From contig NZ_JYLO01000020.1 of NCBI RefSeq assembly GCF_001439845.1, positions 50,297-114,296 of the forward strand: a stretch of DNA of 64,000 nucleotides. The letters are read 5' to 3'. Positions within the stretch are counted from its first letter, which is position 1, and every line of letters begins with the position of its first letter. The notes under the pieces were generated by a model. That model was not told where the DNA came from and made no database searches. It was given only the letters and a program-made list of their open reading frames with translations. The translations under genes were made by a program, and so were the position numbers. The stretch is from Pseudomonas lactis. Its GTDB lineage: Bacteria > Pseudomonadota > Gammaproteobacteria > Pseudomonadales > Pseudomonadaceae. Below are positions 8,239-15,935 of this stretch, one piece after another.

Positions 8239-8802
8239 TCAGCCCGGCTCGACAATCTTGAGCCACGGCCAACGCGCCTGATAACTCCTGGCCTTGTGCA
8301 AAAACAGCTCAGGCTCCGGATGCAAAGGGTTGATGCGCAAGACACCCTGCTCCACATCCTCCAGGCCATAAGGCGCATACACCTCGCCCGAGGCAATATC
8401 CAGCGCAATGCACGTGCCCGCCACCAGGTAACGGTCAACCCCCTGCCGAGCCGAATGCAACTGCGGATAAGGCCGGCCAAACCGCTGCCCATACCAAAGG
8501 TGCACCCGCGCCTGATTCTTGACCTCTACATTCACGCCCAGGTCCTCAAATAGCGCCTGTGCTCGGCGAATCACCGCGTCCTCCGCCTCGTACGAAACAT
8601 CCTCATCAAAGTAAAAAACGTCGTAATCCTTCACGCCCTGATCGGCCGGCAGATTCGCCTGATGATTCCACACCGCCTGGAACAGGCAGCCCGCCGTGAG
8701 CAGGCACTGCTGCACACCCAGATCCGGCAGGCGCGCCGTGATTTGGGCATTGATCGGGTTGGCCATGGCCAATTCGAGCAAGGTGTCGACAGTCAATGTC
8801 AT
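8239..8802 (-). CDS. Nucleotidyltransferase-like protein (YkuE/NTP_transf_6 type)
   Basis: A 187-residue protein resembling the bacterial nucleotidyltransferase-like family found widely in Pseudomonas. The metal-site pattern is present as GCLFQAVWNH followed by KDYDVFYFDED near residues 45-75, and the C-terminal half has the FGRPYPQLHSARQGVD and LEDVEQGVLRINP segments. The start is the ATG at 8802, with GGAGGACT about six bases upstream. Its substrate is not known to me. Confidence 0.8.
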   Translation of the reverse strand: MTLTVDTLLELAMANPINAQITARLPDLGVQQCLLTAGCLFQAVWNHQANLPADQGVKDYDVFYFDEDVSYEAEDAVIRRAQALFEDLGVNVEVKNQARVHLWYGQRFGRPYPQLHSARQGVDRYLVAGTCIALDIASGEVYAPYGLEDVEQGVLRINPLHPEPELFLHKARSYQARWPWLKIVEPG

Positions 8803-8853
8803 GTTCAGTCCTCCATAGCCTGCCGCAACCATAACACCCGAATATGGTACTCC

Positions 8854-8876
8854 TGTAGGAGCGAGCTCGCTCGCGA
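8854..8876. repeat. Single REP palindrome
   Basis: One copy of TGTAGGAGCGAGCTCGCTCG, a slight variant with a perfect GAGCTC centre. It stands about 60 bases before a truncated copy of the sequence that precedes the two C4-like RNA loci. Confidence 0.8.
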
Positions 8877-8884
8877 AAATCCTA

Positions 8885-8958
8885 AACGATCACGCAACGC
8901 CTGAAGGCAAAACCCAATCCCCCCCCGCCACACCTTGCTCCATTGCCTACGCCTGCAT
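8885..8958 (+). other. Truncated third copy of the region upstream of the C4-like loci
   Basis: From AACGATCACGCAACGCCTGA to CATTGCCTACGCCTGC this stretch matches 14220-14290, including the putative -35 TTGCTC (8935-8940), and then diverges before the putative -10. No antisense RNA or DUF6124 gene follows. It is a remnant lying in the upstream region of the gene at 9129. Confidence 0.6.
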
Positions 8959-9128
8959 CTGCCGCCGTGCGCCAATCCTGCTTATCCCTACCTTTAGTCG
9001 GATATCTCTGAGGGTTCTGACGCAACGGCTAGCCTTCAGCTTAGCGTCAGGGATTACGCTGAACATTCGGTCCATGAAGGGCCAGTCCGCCTCATCGTCC
9101 CGACGCGTTATCTGCTGAGGAGACGATA

Positions 9129-10469
9129 ATGAAAATAACCCTGAAACAGTTGGCGTGTCTGGGTGCAAGCTTCACCAGTGCGCTCGCCATGGCCGATACG
9201 GCCACCCCGCCGGTGCTGTCACCTGCGATCCCCTTCGACGTCACCGCCAACCCTCCCATCACCCTGGACAGCCTGCAACGCGCTTTCGACGTGCTGTCGT
9301 GGCAGACCTTCGTCGCCCTGAACTGGCCCGCCAACGCCGACGGCAGCGCCAACACCTCGGCGCAGATCGGCGCGCCGGGGCAGAGAGTTTGGGAGTCGTG
9401 GAAGGAGAGCTACGCGATTTTCCTGCCCCAAGGCCAGAAGCCGGTCGCCTGGGACCAGCACACGCCGCCACCCGCCGCCTGCCAAGGCAAGGGGGATCTG
9501 CCCGTGCTGCAACAGATGGGCAAGGTCGCCGGTGTGCTCGACGAGTTCATCCAGCCGTTCAAGACCGGCCCACTGGTAGACCAGGAGGGCACCTACACGC
9601 GCAACGCGATTATGGTCAACCAGCCGATGTTCGACGACATCGTCAACAACGGCCTCTACAGCAAGGAAGGCCAGCAAGCGTTCCTGAGCAAGGCCGACAA
9701 CCGCATCGCCTTCTCCTGCGGCGCGAAGGAGACCCAGCAAGTCGGCGCGATCATGGTTAAATCAGCCTGGAAGGTACTCGGCCGCAACGACAACCCGCAG
9801 GACTTCCACGCCGTCGACGCCTTGGTCTACACCCGTGGCAACACCGACCCGAACACGGGCGCGGTAATCCCCGAGTCATGCAGCGCGCAGAAGGTCGGGC
9901 TGGTCGGCCTGCACATCGTGCACAAGACCAAAGAGGCGCCGCAGTGGGTATGGTCGACCTTCGAGCACGTGCGCAACGTGCCGGAAGAGACCACACCGAT
10001 AAACGAGCGCAAGGGCCCCTACCTGTTCTACGACGCCCAGGCCAGCAACCGCCCGGTGAATGAGCCGCCAGCGCGGCCGTGGGACCCGTCGAAGTACGCC
10101 ACGCCTTCGCAGATCGTGCGGGAAATACCACTCACCGCCGCGACCCACCAGCTCAACGCGCAGTGGCAAGGCGCACTCAAGGGCACGGTCTGGGCCAATT
10201 ACCAGCTGATCAGCACCCAGTGGCCAACCGCTCCCGCCGATGACTGCCAAGTACCGTCGCCGACCAACCCGCTGGGCACGCCTGCCCCGACCTTCCTGGC
10301 CAACGCCACGCTGGAAACCTACAACCAGGGCACCACGCCACAGGCCTCGTCCAGTTGCATGGAGTGCCACAACAACGCGACCACCCGGGTGACCCAGTCC
10401 CCGCGCACCAGTTTCGCCGATTTCACCTTCCTGCTTGAACGTGCCCAATCCACCGGTGCCAAGGAGTGA
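9129..10469 (+). CDS. Secreted protein with a single haem c motif, electron-transfer partner of GMC oxidoreductase
   Basis: A 446-residue protein with a Sec signal peptide (residues 1-21, ending ALAMA) and one CMECH haem c motif at 410-414 near the C terminus. The rest does not match a cytochrome fold that I recognise. A GAGGAG box precedes the ATG at 9129. The gene heads an operon with a small subunit (4 bases downstream) and a GMC flavoprotein, the same three-part design as membrane-bound sugar dehydrogenases (cytochrome, small subunit, flavoprotein). Here the cytochrome part carries one haem site rather than three. Function as electron acceptor is inferred from context. Confidence 0.75.
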   Translation: MKITLKQLACLGASFTSALAMADTATPPVLSPAIPFDVTANPPITLDSLQRAFDVLSWQTFVALNWPANADGSANTSAQIGAPGQRVWESWKESYAIFLPQGQKPVAWDQHTPPPAACQGKGDLPVLQQMGKVAGVLDEFIQPFKTGPLVDQEGTYTRNAIMVNQPMFDDIVNNGLYSKEGQQAFLSKADNRIAFSCGAKETQQVGAIMVKSAWKVLGRNDNPQDFHAVDALVYTRGNTDPNTGAVIPESCSAQKVGLVGLHIVHKTKEAPQWVWSTFEHVRNVPEETTPINERKGPYLFYDAQASNRPVNEPPARPWDPSKYATPSQIVREIPLTAATHQLNAQWQGALKGTVWANYQLISTQWPTAPADDCQVPSPTNPLGTPAPTFLANATLETYNQGTTPQASSSCMECHNNATTRVTQSPRTSFADFTFLLERAQSTGAKE

Positions 10470-10473
10470 TGCC

Positions 10474-10965
10474 ATGAGCGACCCAAACCTGCAAAACTTC
10501 ATCGACCTGTCCGCCGTGCTCACTGGCCTGTCAGCCAAACTGCTGGCGCCTTTGCTCGACCCGGTCAACCTGCCGCCGCTGTTCTTGGCAACTGCCGAGC
10601 AAGGCATGGGCACCGCTGCGTTCAGCAACCTGCTGACGCTATTCGCCCGCATCAAGAACCAACCGCCTGAGCAAATCGCCAGCGCCGTGCTCGGCAACTC
10701 TGACCCGCAGATCGCCCAGGGCGCGCGCTCGATCATGAAGCTGTGGCTGCTTGGTAGCTGGTACCAGCCTTATGACCAGGGCACCGCCCACAAGGGTGAC
10801 ATCCGCGTGGTCTCCGACCAGGCCTACAAGGAAAGCTGGGCGTGGAAGATCGCCCAGTCCCACCCTATGGGCTACAGCCAATACCACTTCGGCTACTGGG
10901 CCGAGCAGCCACCGACCCTCAAGCAATTCACCGGTGTCGACGCCAAGGAAGGGCAGCAACCATGA
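10474..10965 (+). CDS. Small subunit of a GMC-type dehydrogenase (sorbitol/gluconate dehydrogenase subunit-like)
   Basis: A 163-residue protein that starts MSDPNLQNFIDLSAVLTG and contains the segment MKLWLLGSWYQP followed by SDQAYKESWAWKIAQSHP, the pattern of the small subunit of FAD-dependent membrane dehydrogenases. The start at 10474 has AAGGAG upstream. Unlike many homologues it has no Tat signal peptide. The stop overlaps the GMC gene start by four bases. In related enzymes this subunit assembles with and stabilises the flavoprotein. Confidence 0.75.
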   Translation: MSDPNLQNFIDLSAVLTGLSAKLLAPLLDPVNLPPLFLATAEQGMGTAAFSNLLTLFARIKNQPPEQIASAVLGNSDPQIAQGARSIMKLWLLGSWYQPYDQGTAHKGDIRVVSDQAYKESWAWKIAQSHPMGYSQYHFGYWAEQPPTLKQFTGVDAKEGQQP

Positions 10966-13184
10966 GCACTCTACACACCCAGAACATCGAAACCGCCGAT
11001 GTAATCGTCGTGGGCGCCGGCATGGCCGGCAGCGTCATGGCCTATCAGTTGGGCCTGGCTGGCTTGAAAGTGCTGGTGCTCGAGTCGGGCCCGGCGATTC
11101 CACCTAACCGCAGCGAGTACCTGGAGCGTTTCTACACGGCCGTGCTCAAGGCGCCCGAGTCGCCCTACCCACCGGAGCAGACCGAGCAGACCCCGGCCAA
11201 ACAGTTCGCCCCGCGAGCGACTATCCAAGACTTGATCACCGCCGGCAGCGACGATCCGAACAAGCTGCAGAAGAGCTACCTGGTACAAAAGGGCAAGCAA
11301 CTGTTCGCCAGCACCTACGAGCGGGTAGGCGGCGGTACCATGTGGCACTGGATGGGCACGGCCCTGCGCCTGTTGCCCAACGACTTTCGTATGCAGAGCG
11401 TGTACAAGGTCGGGGTCGACTGGCCGATCAGCTACGACGACCTGCAAACCGCCTACTGCCGCGCCGAGGAAGAGATGGGCGTGTCCGCCGATGTGGCGTC
11501 GCAGAGCTACCTGGGCGTGACCTTCCCGCAGGGCTACCAATACAGCATGCACGGCATTCCGCCGTCGTTGGTCGACCAGGGCGTGGGCAAGGCCGTCGAT
11601 GGCACCCAGTACCAGGGCATCACCCTCAACGTGCGGCAAACCCCGGCCGGGCGTAACTCGCAGAACGACAATGGCCGACGGGTATGCGCCGGCAACACCA
11701 GCTGCACGCCGATTTGCCCGATCCAGGCCAAGTACGACGCCACCGTGACCATGGCCAAGGCGCTGGATACCGGCAACGTGCGTATCCTCTACCAGTGTGT
11801 GGCGAGCCAAGTGCAGGTCGATGCCAATGGGGTCACGGGTATCGATTTCATCCAATACCAGAACAACGGCACCCGCCAGAACGGCACGGCCCAGGGCAAG
11901 CGCTACGTGATCGCCGCCCACGCGATCGAAACGCCCAAGCTGCTGCTCAACTCCATCGGCCCGCACAGCCCCAACGGCGTCGCCAACAGCAGCGGCCAGG
12001 TCGGCAAGTCACTGGCCGACCACCCGGTGTACCTGGCCTGGGGCCTAATGCCTGAAGGCAAGCCGTTGTTCCCGTTCCGTGGGCCATTGTCCACCTCGGG
12101 GATCGAAGACATGCGCGATGGCCCGTTCCGCAGCGAACGTGCCGCCTGGCGTATCGAGATCGGCAACGAGGGCTGGAATTGGTCGGCGAATGATCCGTAC
12201 GCCGCGGTCTGCGATTTCATCGACGGCACCAACCATGGCGGCGCCAACCCCCATAACAAGGCGTTGTCCGGCGTGGCGCTGGTGCAGCAGCTCAACAGCG
12301 TGCTGACCCGCCAGTTCCGTCTGGGCTTCTTGATCGAGCAGGTCGAGAAAGACCCCGACAAAGCGCTGTGCCGGGTAGAGAGGGCCGAGGGGCTCACCGA
12401 CGGCTTGGGCCTGACCAGGCCGCAGATCGCCTACGAACTGTCCGACTACACCAAGGAGGGCTTCAAGCAGGCGCGCCTGGCCGCCACGCATATCATCACC
12501 AAGCTGATGGGTGCCACCGAGCTGACCGACCTGAACCCTGAGCTCAAGCCCGGCTCGCAAACGGTGTTCGAGCACGGCGGCCAGAACTACGCGTTCTACG
12601 GCGCTGGCCACCTGATGGGCACCTACCGCATGGGCTCGGACCGCACCAAGTCGGTGGTGGACAAAGACCAGCGCAGCTGGGACCACCCCAACCTGTTCCT
12701 GGTCGGCGACGGCGTGTTCCCCGCCACCGGCACCGCCAACCCAACCTTGACCATCACCGCGCTGACCTTCCAGGCCGCCGACGTGGTCGCCAGCGACCTG
12801 CTCAAGCGTACCGTGCAGGTGCAGGCCAGAGACCCCTGGCAGGGCACAGGCCTGCAGGTCAACGGGCACAGCTGGCAACTGGCGGTGTGCACCGGTGGGC
12901 AGTGGACGGCCAACCCGGGCACCGGGATGGTCGGCGCGGCAGGCCACCCAGGCTTGACCGCCAAGCCCGGCTATACCTTACCCGGTCAACCAGAGGGAGC
13001 GTTGATCGGGCGTATCGGCACCAGCGGCGCGCCGTTCCTGGTGGGCAACCAGGCGCAATTGCCGCGTGGCCAGCAGGGGGAGTTGCAATTGTGCATCAAT
13101 GACGACCTGGACGGACGTTACGGGGCTGGCCTGAGCGATAACCAGGGCAGCCTGTCGGTGGAGGTGCGTTTCGGGGCGGTGTAG
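10962..13184 (+). CDS. GMC family oxidoreductase fused to a C-terminal LecA-like lectin domain
   Basis: A 740-residue flavoprotein. The FAD-binding GAGMAG is at residues 18-23 and the GMC C-terminal signature GDGVFPATGTANPTLTI is near 580, preceded by GTYRMGSD. About 125 extra residues (616-740) follow the normal GMC end. This tail resembles the galactose-binding lectin PA-IL/LecA: GALIGRIGTSGAPFLVG corresponds to GALVMKIGNSG in LecA, and INDDLDGRYG...DNQGSLSVEV corresponds to the calcium/sugar loop YNDVPGTYGNNSGSFSV. The fusion suggests an enzyme held on or directed to a sugar. No export signal is visible although its partner at 9129 has one. The oxidised substrate is unknown. Confidence 0.82.
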   Translation: MSTLHTQNIETADVIVVGAGMAGSVMAYQLGLAGLKVLVLESGPAIPPNRSEYLERFYTAVLKAPESPYPPEQTEQTPAKQFAPRATIQDLITAGSDDPNKLQKSYLVQKGKQLFASTYERVGGGTMWHWMGTALRLLPNDFRMQSVYKVGVDWPISYDDLQTAYCRAEEEMGVSADVASQSYLGVTFPQGYQYSMHGIPPSLVDQGVGKAVDGTQYQGITLNVRQTPAGRNSQNDNGRRVCAGNTSCTPICPIQAKYDATVTMAKALDTGNVRILYQCVASQVQVDANGVTGIDFIQYQNNGTRQNGTAQGKRYVIAAHAIETPKLLLNSIGPHSPNGVANSSGQVGKSLADHPVYLAWGLMPEGKPLFPFRGPLSTSGIEDMRDGPFRSERAAWRIEIGNEGWNWSANDPYAAVCDFIDGTNHGGANPHNKALSGVALVQQLNSVLTRQFRLGFLIEQVEKDPDKALCRVERAEGLTDGLGLTRPQIAYELSDYTKEGFKQARLAATHIITKLMGATELTDLNPELKPGSQTVFEHGGQNYAFYGAGHLMGTYRMGSDRTKSVVDKDQRSWDHPNLFLVGDGVFPATGTANPTLTITALTFQAADVVASDLLKRTVQVQARDPWQGTGLQVNGHSWQLAVCTGGQWTANPGTGMVGAAGHPGLTAKPGYTLPGQPEGALIGRIGTSGAPFLVGNQAQLPRGQQGELQLCINDDLDGRYGAGLSDNQGSLSVEVRFGAV

Positions 13185-13253
13185 GCGCTGTCTTAGCAAC
13201 TCCACAGTGCTACGGCGAGTCCGCAGTATTGTGGGGTTGCTCTTTCAATCCAG

Positions 13254-13703
13254 GTGAATCAAGCGACTCGGCGAGTTGGCTTGACGGGAAAGCGTATAAC
13301 CAAGGTGTACCAAGGAAGCTGCTTATGCGCAGCCGTCACTTACGAGCTATCCGCCACGCCCAAATCAGTGAGCCACTGCCATTGCCGCCAGTGCCGCAAG
13401 AGTCACGGAGCCGCATTCGCTTCTTACGGCAGTGTTCCCCGCAACGCACTACGCCTACTTTCCGGCGCCAACAGCATCAAAACCTTTGCATCCTCAGAGG
13501 CGGTGTTGCGCGAATTTTGCACACACTGCGGCTCGGCATTGTTCTGGTCACGGTCTCAAGGCGAGTTTGCCGACTGGGTGTCGATAGCGCTGGGCACGCT
13601 CGATACGCCTTTCATAGCTGAAAAGCAAAAACACGTTCATGTCGACTCCGCAGTCCACTGGTGCAGCTACCCGCCTCAGAAACCGCCAAGCCGCATGATA
13701 TGA
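13254..13703 (+). CDS. GFA family zinc protein (glutathione-dependent formaldehyde-activating-like)
   Basis: A small cysteine-rich protein of up to 149 residues. The zinc ligands are visible as CLCAAV near residue 27, HCHCRQCRKSHG near 40 and FCTHCGSALF near 90. Such proteins are often named for formaldehyde activation, but most have no proven activity. The start is uncertain: GTG at 13254 is the first option, and a later start near KVYQGSCLC would fit the family better. The end overlaps the convergent acetyltransferase gene by 28 bases. Confidence 0.78.
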   Translation: MNQATRRVGLTGKRITKVYQGSCLCAAVTYELSATPKSVSHCHCRQCRKSHGAAFASYGSVPRNALRLLSGANSIKTFASSEAVLREFCTHCGSALFWSRSQGEFADWVSIALGTLDTPFIAEKQKHVHVDSAVHWCSYPPQKPPSRMI

Positions 13704-14122
13704 GTCGCCTGGGCATCATCCGTTCGCTTGAAGCCACAGCGCTCATAAAAGGCGCTTCCTTCAGCCGTATCCGTGAAAAGACGCACGACCTGAAACCTGG
13801 GAGCGGCACGTTCAACAAGCGCCTTTACCAGCGCCTGCCCGACGTGTTGCCCCCTTGACGAAGGTGCGACGTACACCCGTCGCAGTCTGGCCACATTATT
13901 GTCAGCATAGGGATCAACTGAAAGACCTCCAATGCCTATCAACTGCTGATTCAAATAGGCCGCCATCAGACACTCGCCGGGTGCATCAAAGCGGTTTGCT
14001 CCAGAGTGCCATTCGTTAATCAGACGCGTGAGGAACCTGAAACCCTCGCCAACGGCCTCCTTTTCCAGCGCCTGTATCTGGCGCGGAAGGTATGTGATTG
14101 GTTGAACCTCATATCGTGTCAT
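13676..14122 (-). CDS. GNAT family N-acetyltransferase
   Basis: A 148-residue GNAT protein. The acetyl-CoA binding segment is RVYVAPSSRGQHVGQALVKA around residues 88-108, and the C-terminal signature FTDTAEGSAFYERCGF is near 125. The ATG at 14122 is chosen because in-frame sequence upstream lacks family similarity. Substrate unknown. It is convergent with the GFA gene. Confidence 0.83.
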   Translation of the reverse strand: MTRYEVQPITYLPRQIQALEKEAVGEGFRFLTRLINEWHSGANRFDAPGECLMAAYLNQQLIGIGGLSVDPYADNNVARLRRVYVAPSSRGQHVGQALVKALVERAAPRFQVVRLFTDTAEGSAFYERCGFKRTDDAQATHIMRLGGF

Positions 14123-14188
14123 CCATCCCTGCCTCAAATATGAAACGCGTTCAATGCTAACAATCTCGTTTGAGGTGATGAACACTCC

Positions 14189-14212
14189 TGTAGGAGCGAG
14201 CTTGCTCGCGAA
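14189..14212. repeat. Single REP palindrome
   Basis: One copy of TGTAGGAGCGAGCTTGCTCG, about 80 bases upstream of the first C4-like RNA locus. The same order (REP, then the conserved 75-base stretch) is seen at 8854 and, with a full doublet, at 43543. Confidence 0.8.
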
Positions 14213-14267
14213 AAACCCAAACGATCACGCAGCGCCTGAAGGCAAAATCCGATTCCCCTGCCACACC

Positions 14268-14565
14268 TTGCTCCATTGCCTACGCCTGCGTCAGAATCCG
14301 CCGGCTTGTGCGCTGAGGTGGCCGTCTCTAAGGTGGCTCGGTCGCTGAATTGTTCAGTGATCGGGTTTAGTAGCCCACCTCAGACCTAACAAGTGCACAC
14401 GCTTCATCCATCAGACGCTCCCGTCTGTGCTTGATGGTGGCTGTGCGTAGGGCGTCCTCGGACGCGCCGGTTTTGTTAGGTTCCACCGGTCTACTAACCT
14501 GCGTACAGCTACCGCCCTTATTGTTTAGTAGCGATGGGGAAGTGGCCCAAGCAAGGAACTTAACC
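14268..14565 (+). promoter_or_regulatory. C4-type regulatory leader, copy 1 (promoter, targets a1/b1 and a2/b2)
   Basis: A putative promoter TTGCTC (14268-14273), 18-base spacer, CAGAAT (14292-14297) is conserved in copy 2. Within the leader, TTTAGTAG (14366-14373) plus ACCTAACAA (14384-14392) form one target. The antisense strand TTGTTAGGTTCC (14473-14484) plus CTACTAAC (14491-14498) can pair with it. A second target downstream is TTTAGTAG (14524-14531) plus GGAACTTAACC (14555-14565), which covers the ribosome binding site of the gene at 14566. The pairing with either target is mutually exclusive, as in the phage P1/P7 C4 switch. Confidence 0.75.
14436..14516 (+). ncRNA. C4-like antisense RNA, copy 1
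   Basis: About 81 bases that fold with GGTGG (14436-14440) closing on CCGCC (14512-14516), CTGTGCG pairing with CGTACAG inside it, and a GCGTCC/GGACGC hairpin at 14452-14465. The remaining single-stranded region carries the b' and a' antisense segments. Size and layout match the C4 RNA of phages P1 and P7, which is cut from the leader transcript. Base changes relative to copy 2 at 43870 keep the stems paired (for example U-A to C-G in the inner hairpin). Confidence 0.72.
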
Positions 14566-14796
14566 ATGGTTAACGATTCAACCACCCTCTTCACCGTCGC
14601 CCCCAACGCCAGCAACGAAACCCTCATCACCAACAGCTACGAAACCTTCACCAACGTCAGCACCCTGCTGCTCGACCTGTCCGAAGACCTCAACGGCAAA
14701 CACCGCGACATCGCCCTGGCCATCCACCAACTGAGCGAACTGGGCGTACTCCTCACCGCCAGACTCCTGGACCGCGAAGCGCCCTGCCCTGGCTGA
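14566..14796 (+). CDS. DUF6124-like small protein under C4-type control
   Basis: A 76-residue protein of unknown function found mainly in Pseudomonas (DUF6124/DUF3077-like). It shares the core SNETLITNSYETF and DIALAIHQLSELGVLL with the protein at 43999. It is predicted to be cytoplasmic and helical. The ATG at 14566 has AAGGAA seven bases upstream, inside the second antisense target, so translation should fall when the antisense RNA pairs there. No function is known to me. Confidence 0.8.
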   Translation: MVNDSTTLFTVAPNASNETLITNSYETFTNVSTLLLDLSEDLNGKHRDIALAIHQLSELGVLLTARLLDREAPCPG

Positions 14797-14816
14797 TGAT
14801 CAGCTCTTCAATTCAT

Positions 14817-14930
14817 TAGATCGATGATCTCGTCGCGTCGTTGTAAGCCACATACAACGACTCGACGATTTGGCGCTTGATGGCTTTGGTGGATTCAGCC
14901 TCAGCACAAAGCCCTCTGCGATGACGAGAG
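14817..14930 (-). pseudogene. Decayed C-terminal fragment of a conserved hypothetical gene
   Basis: Read on the minus strand, this stretch encodes STKAIKRQIVESLYVAYNDA followed by a stop. It is a clear match to the end of the intact protein at 21056-21289 (ATKAIKSQIAESLYVAYDDA). Sequence corresponding to the first half is missing, so it is a remnant. The region from here to 15064 has nothing else I can support. Confidence 0.7.
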
Positions 14931-15064
14931 CGACGACTGCTTTAAAAGTGCGCTTGTACTTTCGCTGGCTCGAAACTGATGGGCGATGAGTTTGCTAATC
15001 CGCTCAAGTACTAGCTGGCTTCGCGATGCGGTATCCTAACCAACTCGTTAAACAAGGAAGAATA

Positions 15065-15640
15065 ATGCGCTCGTCGTCATTTCTGTCGTATCTCAAACTC
15101 CCAGCTGTTCTGCTGATTGCCGGTCTCACAACCGCTTGTTCCAACTACCACTACAAGGATTACCAAGGCGATTGGGCACCGGAGTTGATGACGCCATATG
15201 ACCTGTCCAATAACGCGGCCAATGCGCCAGTGGTGTATTTCGCCACCACCCGTTTTCGCGGATTGGGAGTAAAATTCCATCGATTGCTGCTGGCCACGCA
15301 TGTGGACGACCAACTACTAGAGGGTTCCGGGCGGCGCTCAATCCTTGACGTTTCCGGCAAGCAGGCACTGCGCTTGACCCCAGGCAAACACTCCTTGAGC
15401 TGGTGTTGGGTATCGATGAATGCCTTGGGTACCGGTGGCGCCAAGTGCGGCTTCGTTGCTCGCGATGTGGAATTCCGCGCAGGCCAGCGATATGTCGTGG
15501 ACTTCACCACCCGCGACGACATCAATGGGCCCCCGGGGCGTCAGGTCTCGACCATTACTATCGAATCCGAGATTCGAAATCTGGACACCCATGAAGTGAT
15601 CTATCCGGTGAGAGGTATTGCAGAGCTGGAGAAGGAATAA
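15065..15640 (+). CDS. Putative lipoprotein
   Basis: A 191-residue protein with a lipoprotein signal peptide: a hydrophobic stretch ending LIAGLTTAC, with the lipobox Cys at residue 25. The next residue is Ser, which favours sorting to the outer membrane. The ATG at 15065 has AAGGAAG about five bases upstream. The rest of the protein, with LRLTPGKHSLSWCWVSMN and a VVDFTTRDD strand, looks like a beta-rich periplasmic domain. I do not recognise a function. Confidence 0.8.
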   Translation: MRSSSFLSYLKLPAVLLIAGLTTACSNYHYKDYQGDWAPELMTPYDLSNNAANAPVVYFATTRFRGLGVKFHRLLLATHVDDQLLEGSGRRSILDVSGKQALRLTPGKHSLSWCWVSMNALGTGGAKCGFVARDVEFRAGQRYVVDFTTRDDINGPPGRQVSTITIESEIRNLDTHEVIYPVRGIAELEKE

Positions 15641-15935
15641 CGATTGCGACGATCACCGTCACAAACTGAGTTGGGCGGTGATCGAATGCTACGTGGCAAA
15701 GGAGAGCATCCGACGCTAACCTGCCCTTCACGAAGGGCAGCAATCGGCCAGAAGCAGACGTTCAGCGATTGGGGCTAAACGATGTCTGCGCCCCCATCAG
15801 GAGCTTGAGAAAGCTTTCAGCCTCTGAGCGGTTCTGGAACATTAAAGTGAAGGTGCCCAGAGTAAGCAAGCAGCAAGGGGGAGATTCGATTTCTTCGAAA
15901 ACGATTTTCACAGACGTCCTCCAGTCAAACCTTAA
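15641..15935. other. Intergenic region with one perfect hairpin
   Basis: The hairpin CTGCCCTT-CACG-AAGGGCAG lies at 15721-15740. It has an 8-base perfect stem but no following T run, so it may be a weak terminator for the convergent genes or a repeat remnant. Nothing else was seen here. Confidence 0.4.

Noticed and set aside
14340..14565. Group II intron or retron RNA
   Set aside because: No domain V or reverse transcriptase; the repeated complementary segments match C4-type antisense regulation instead.
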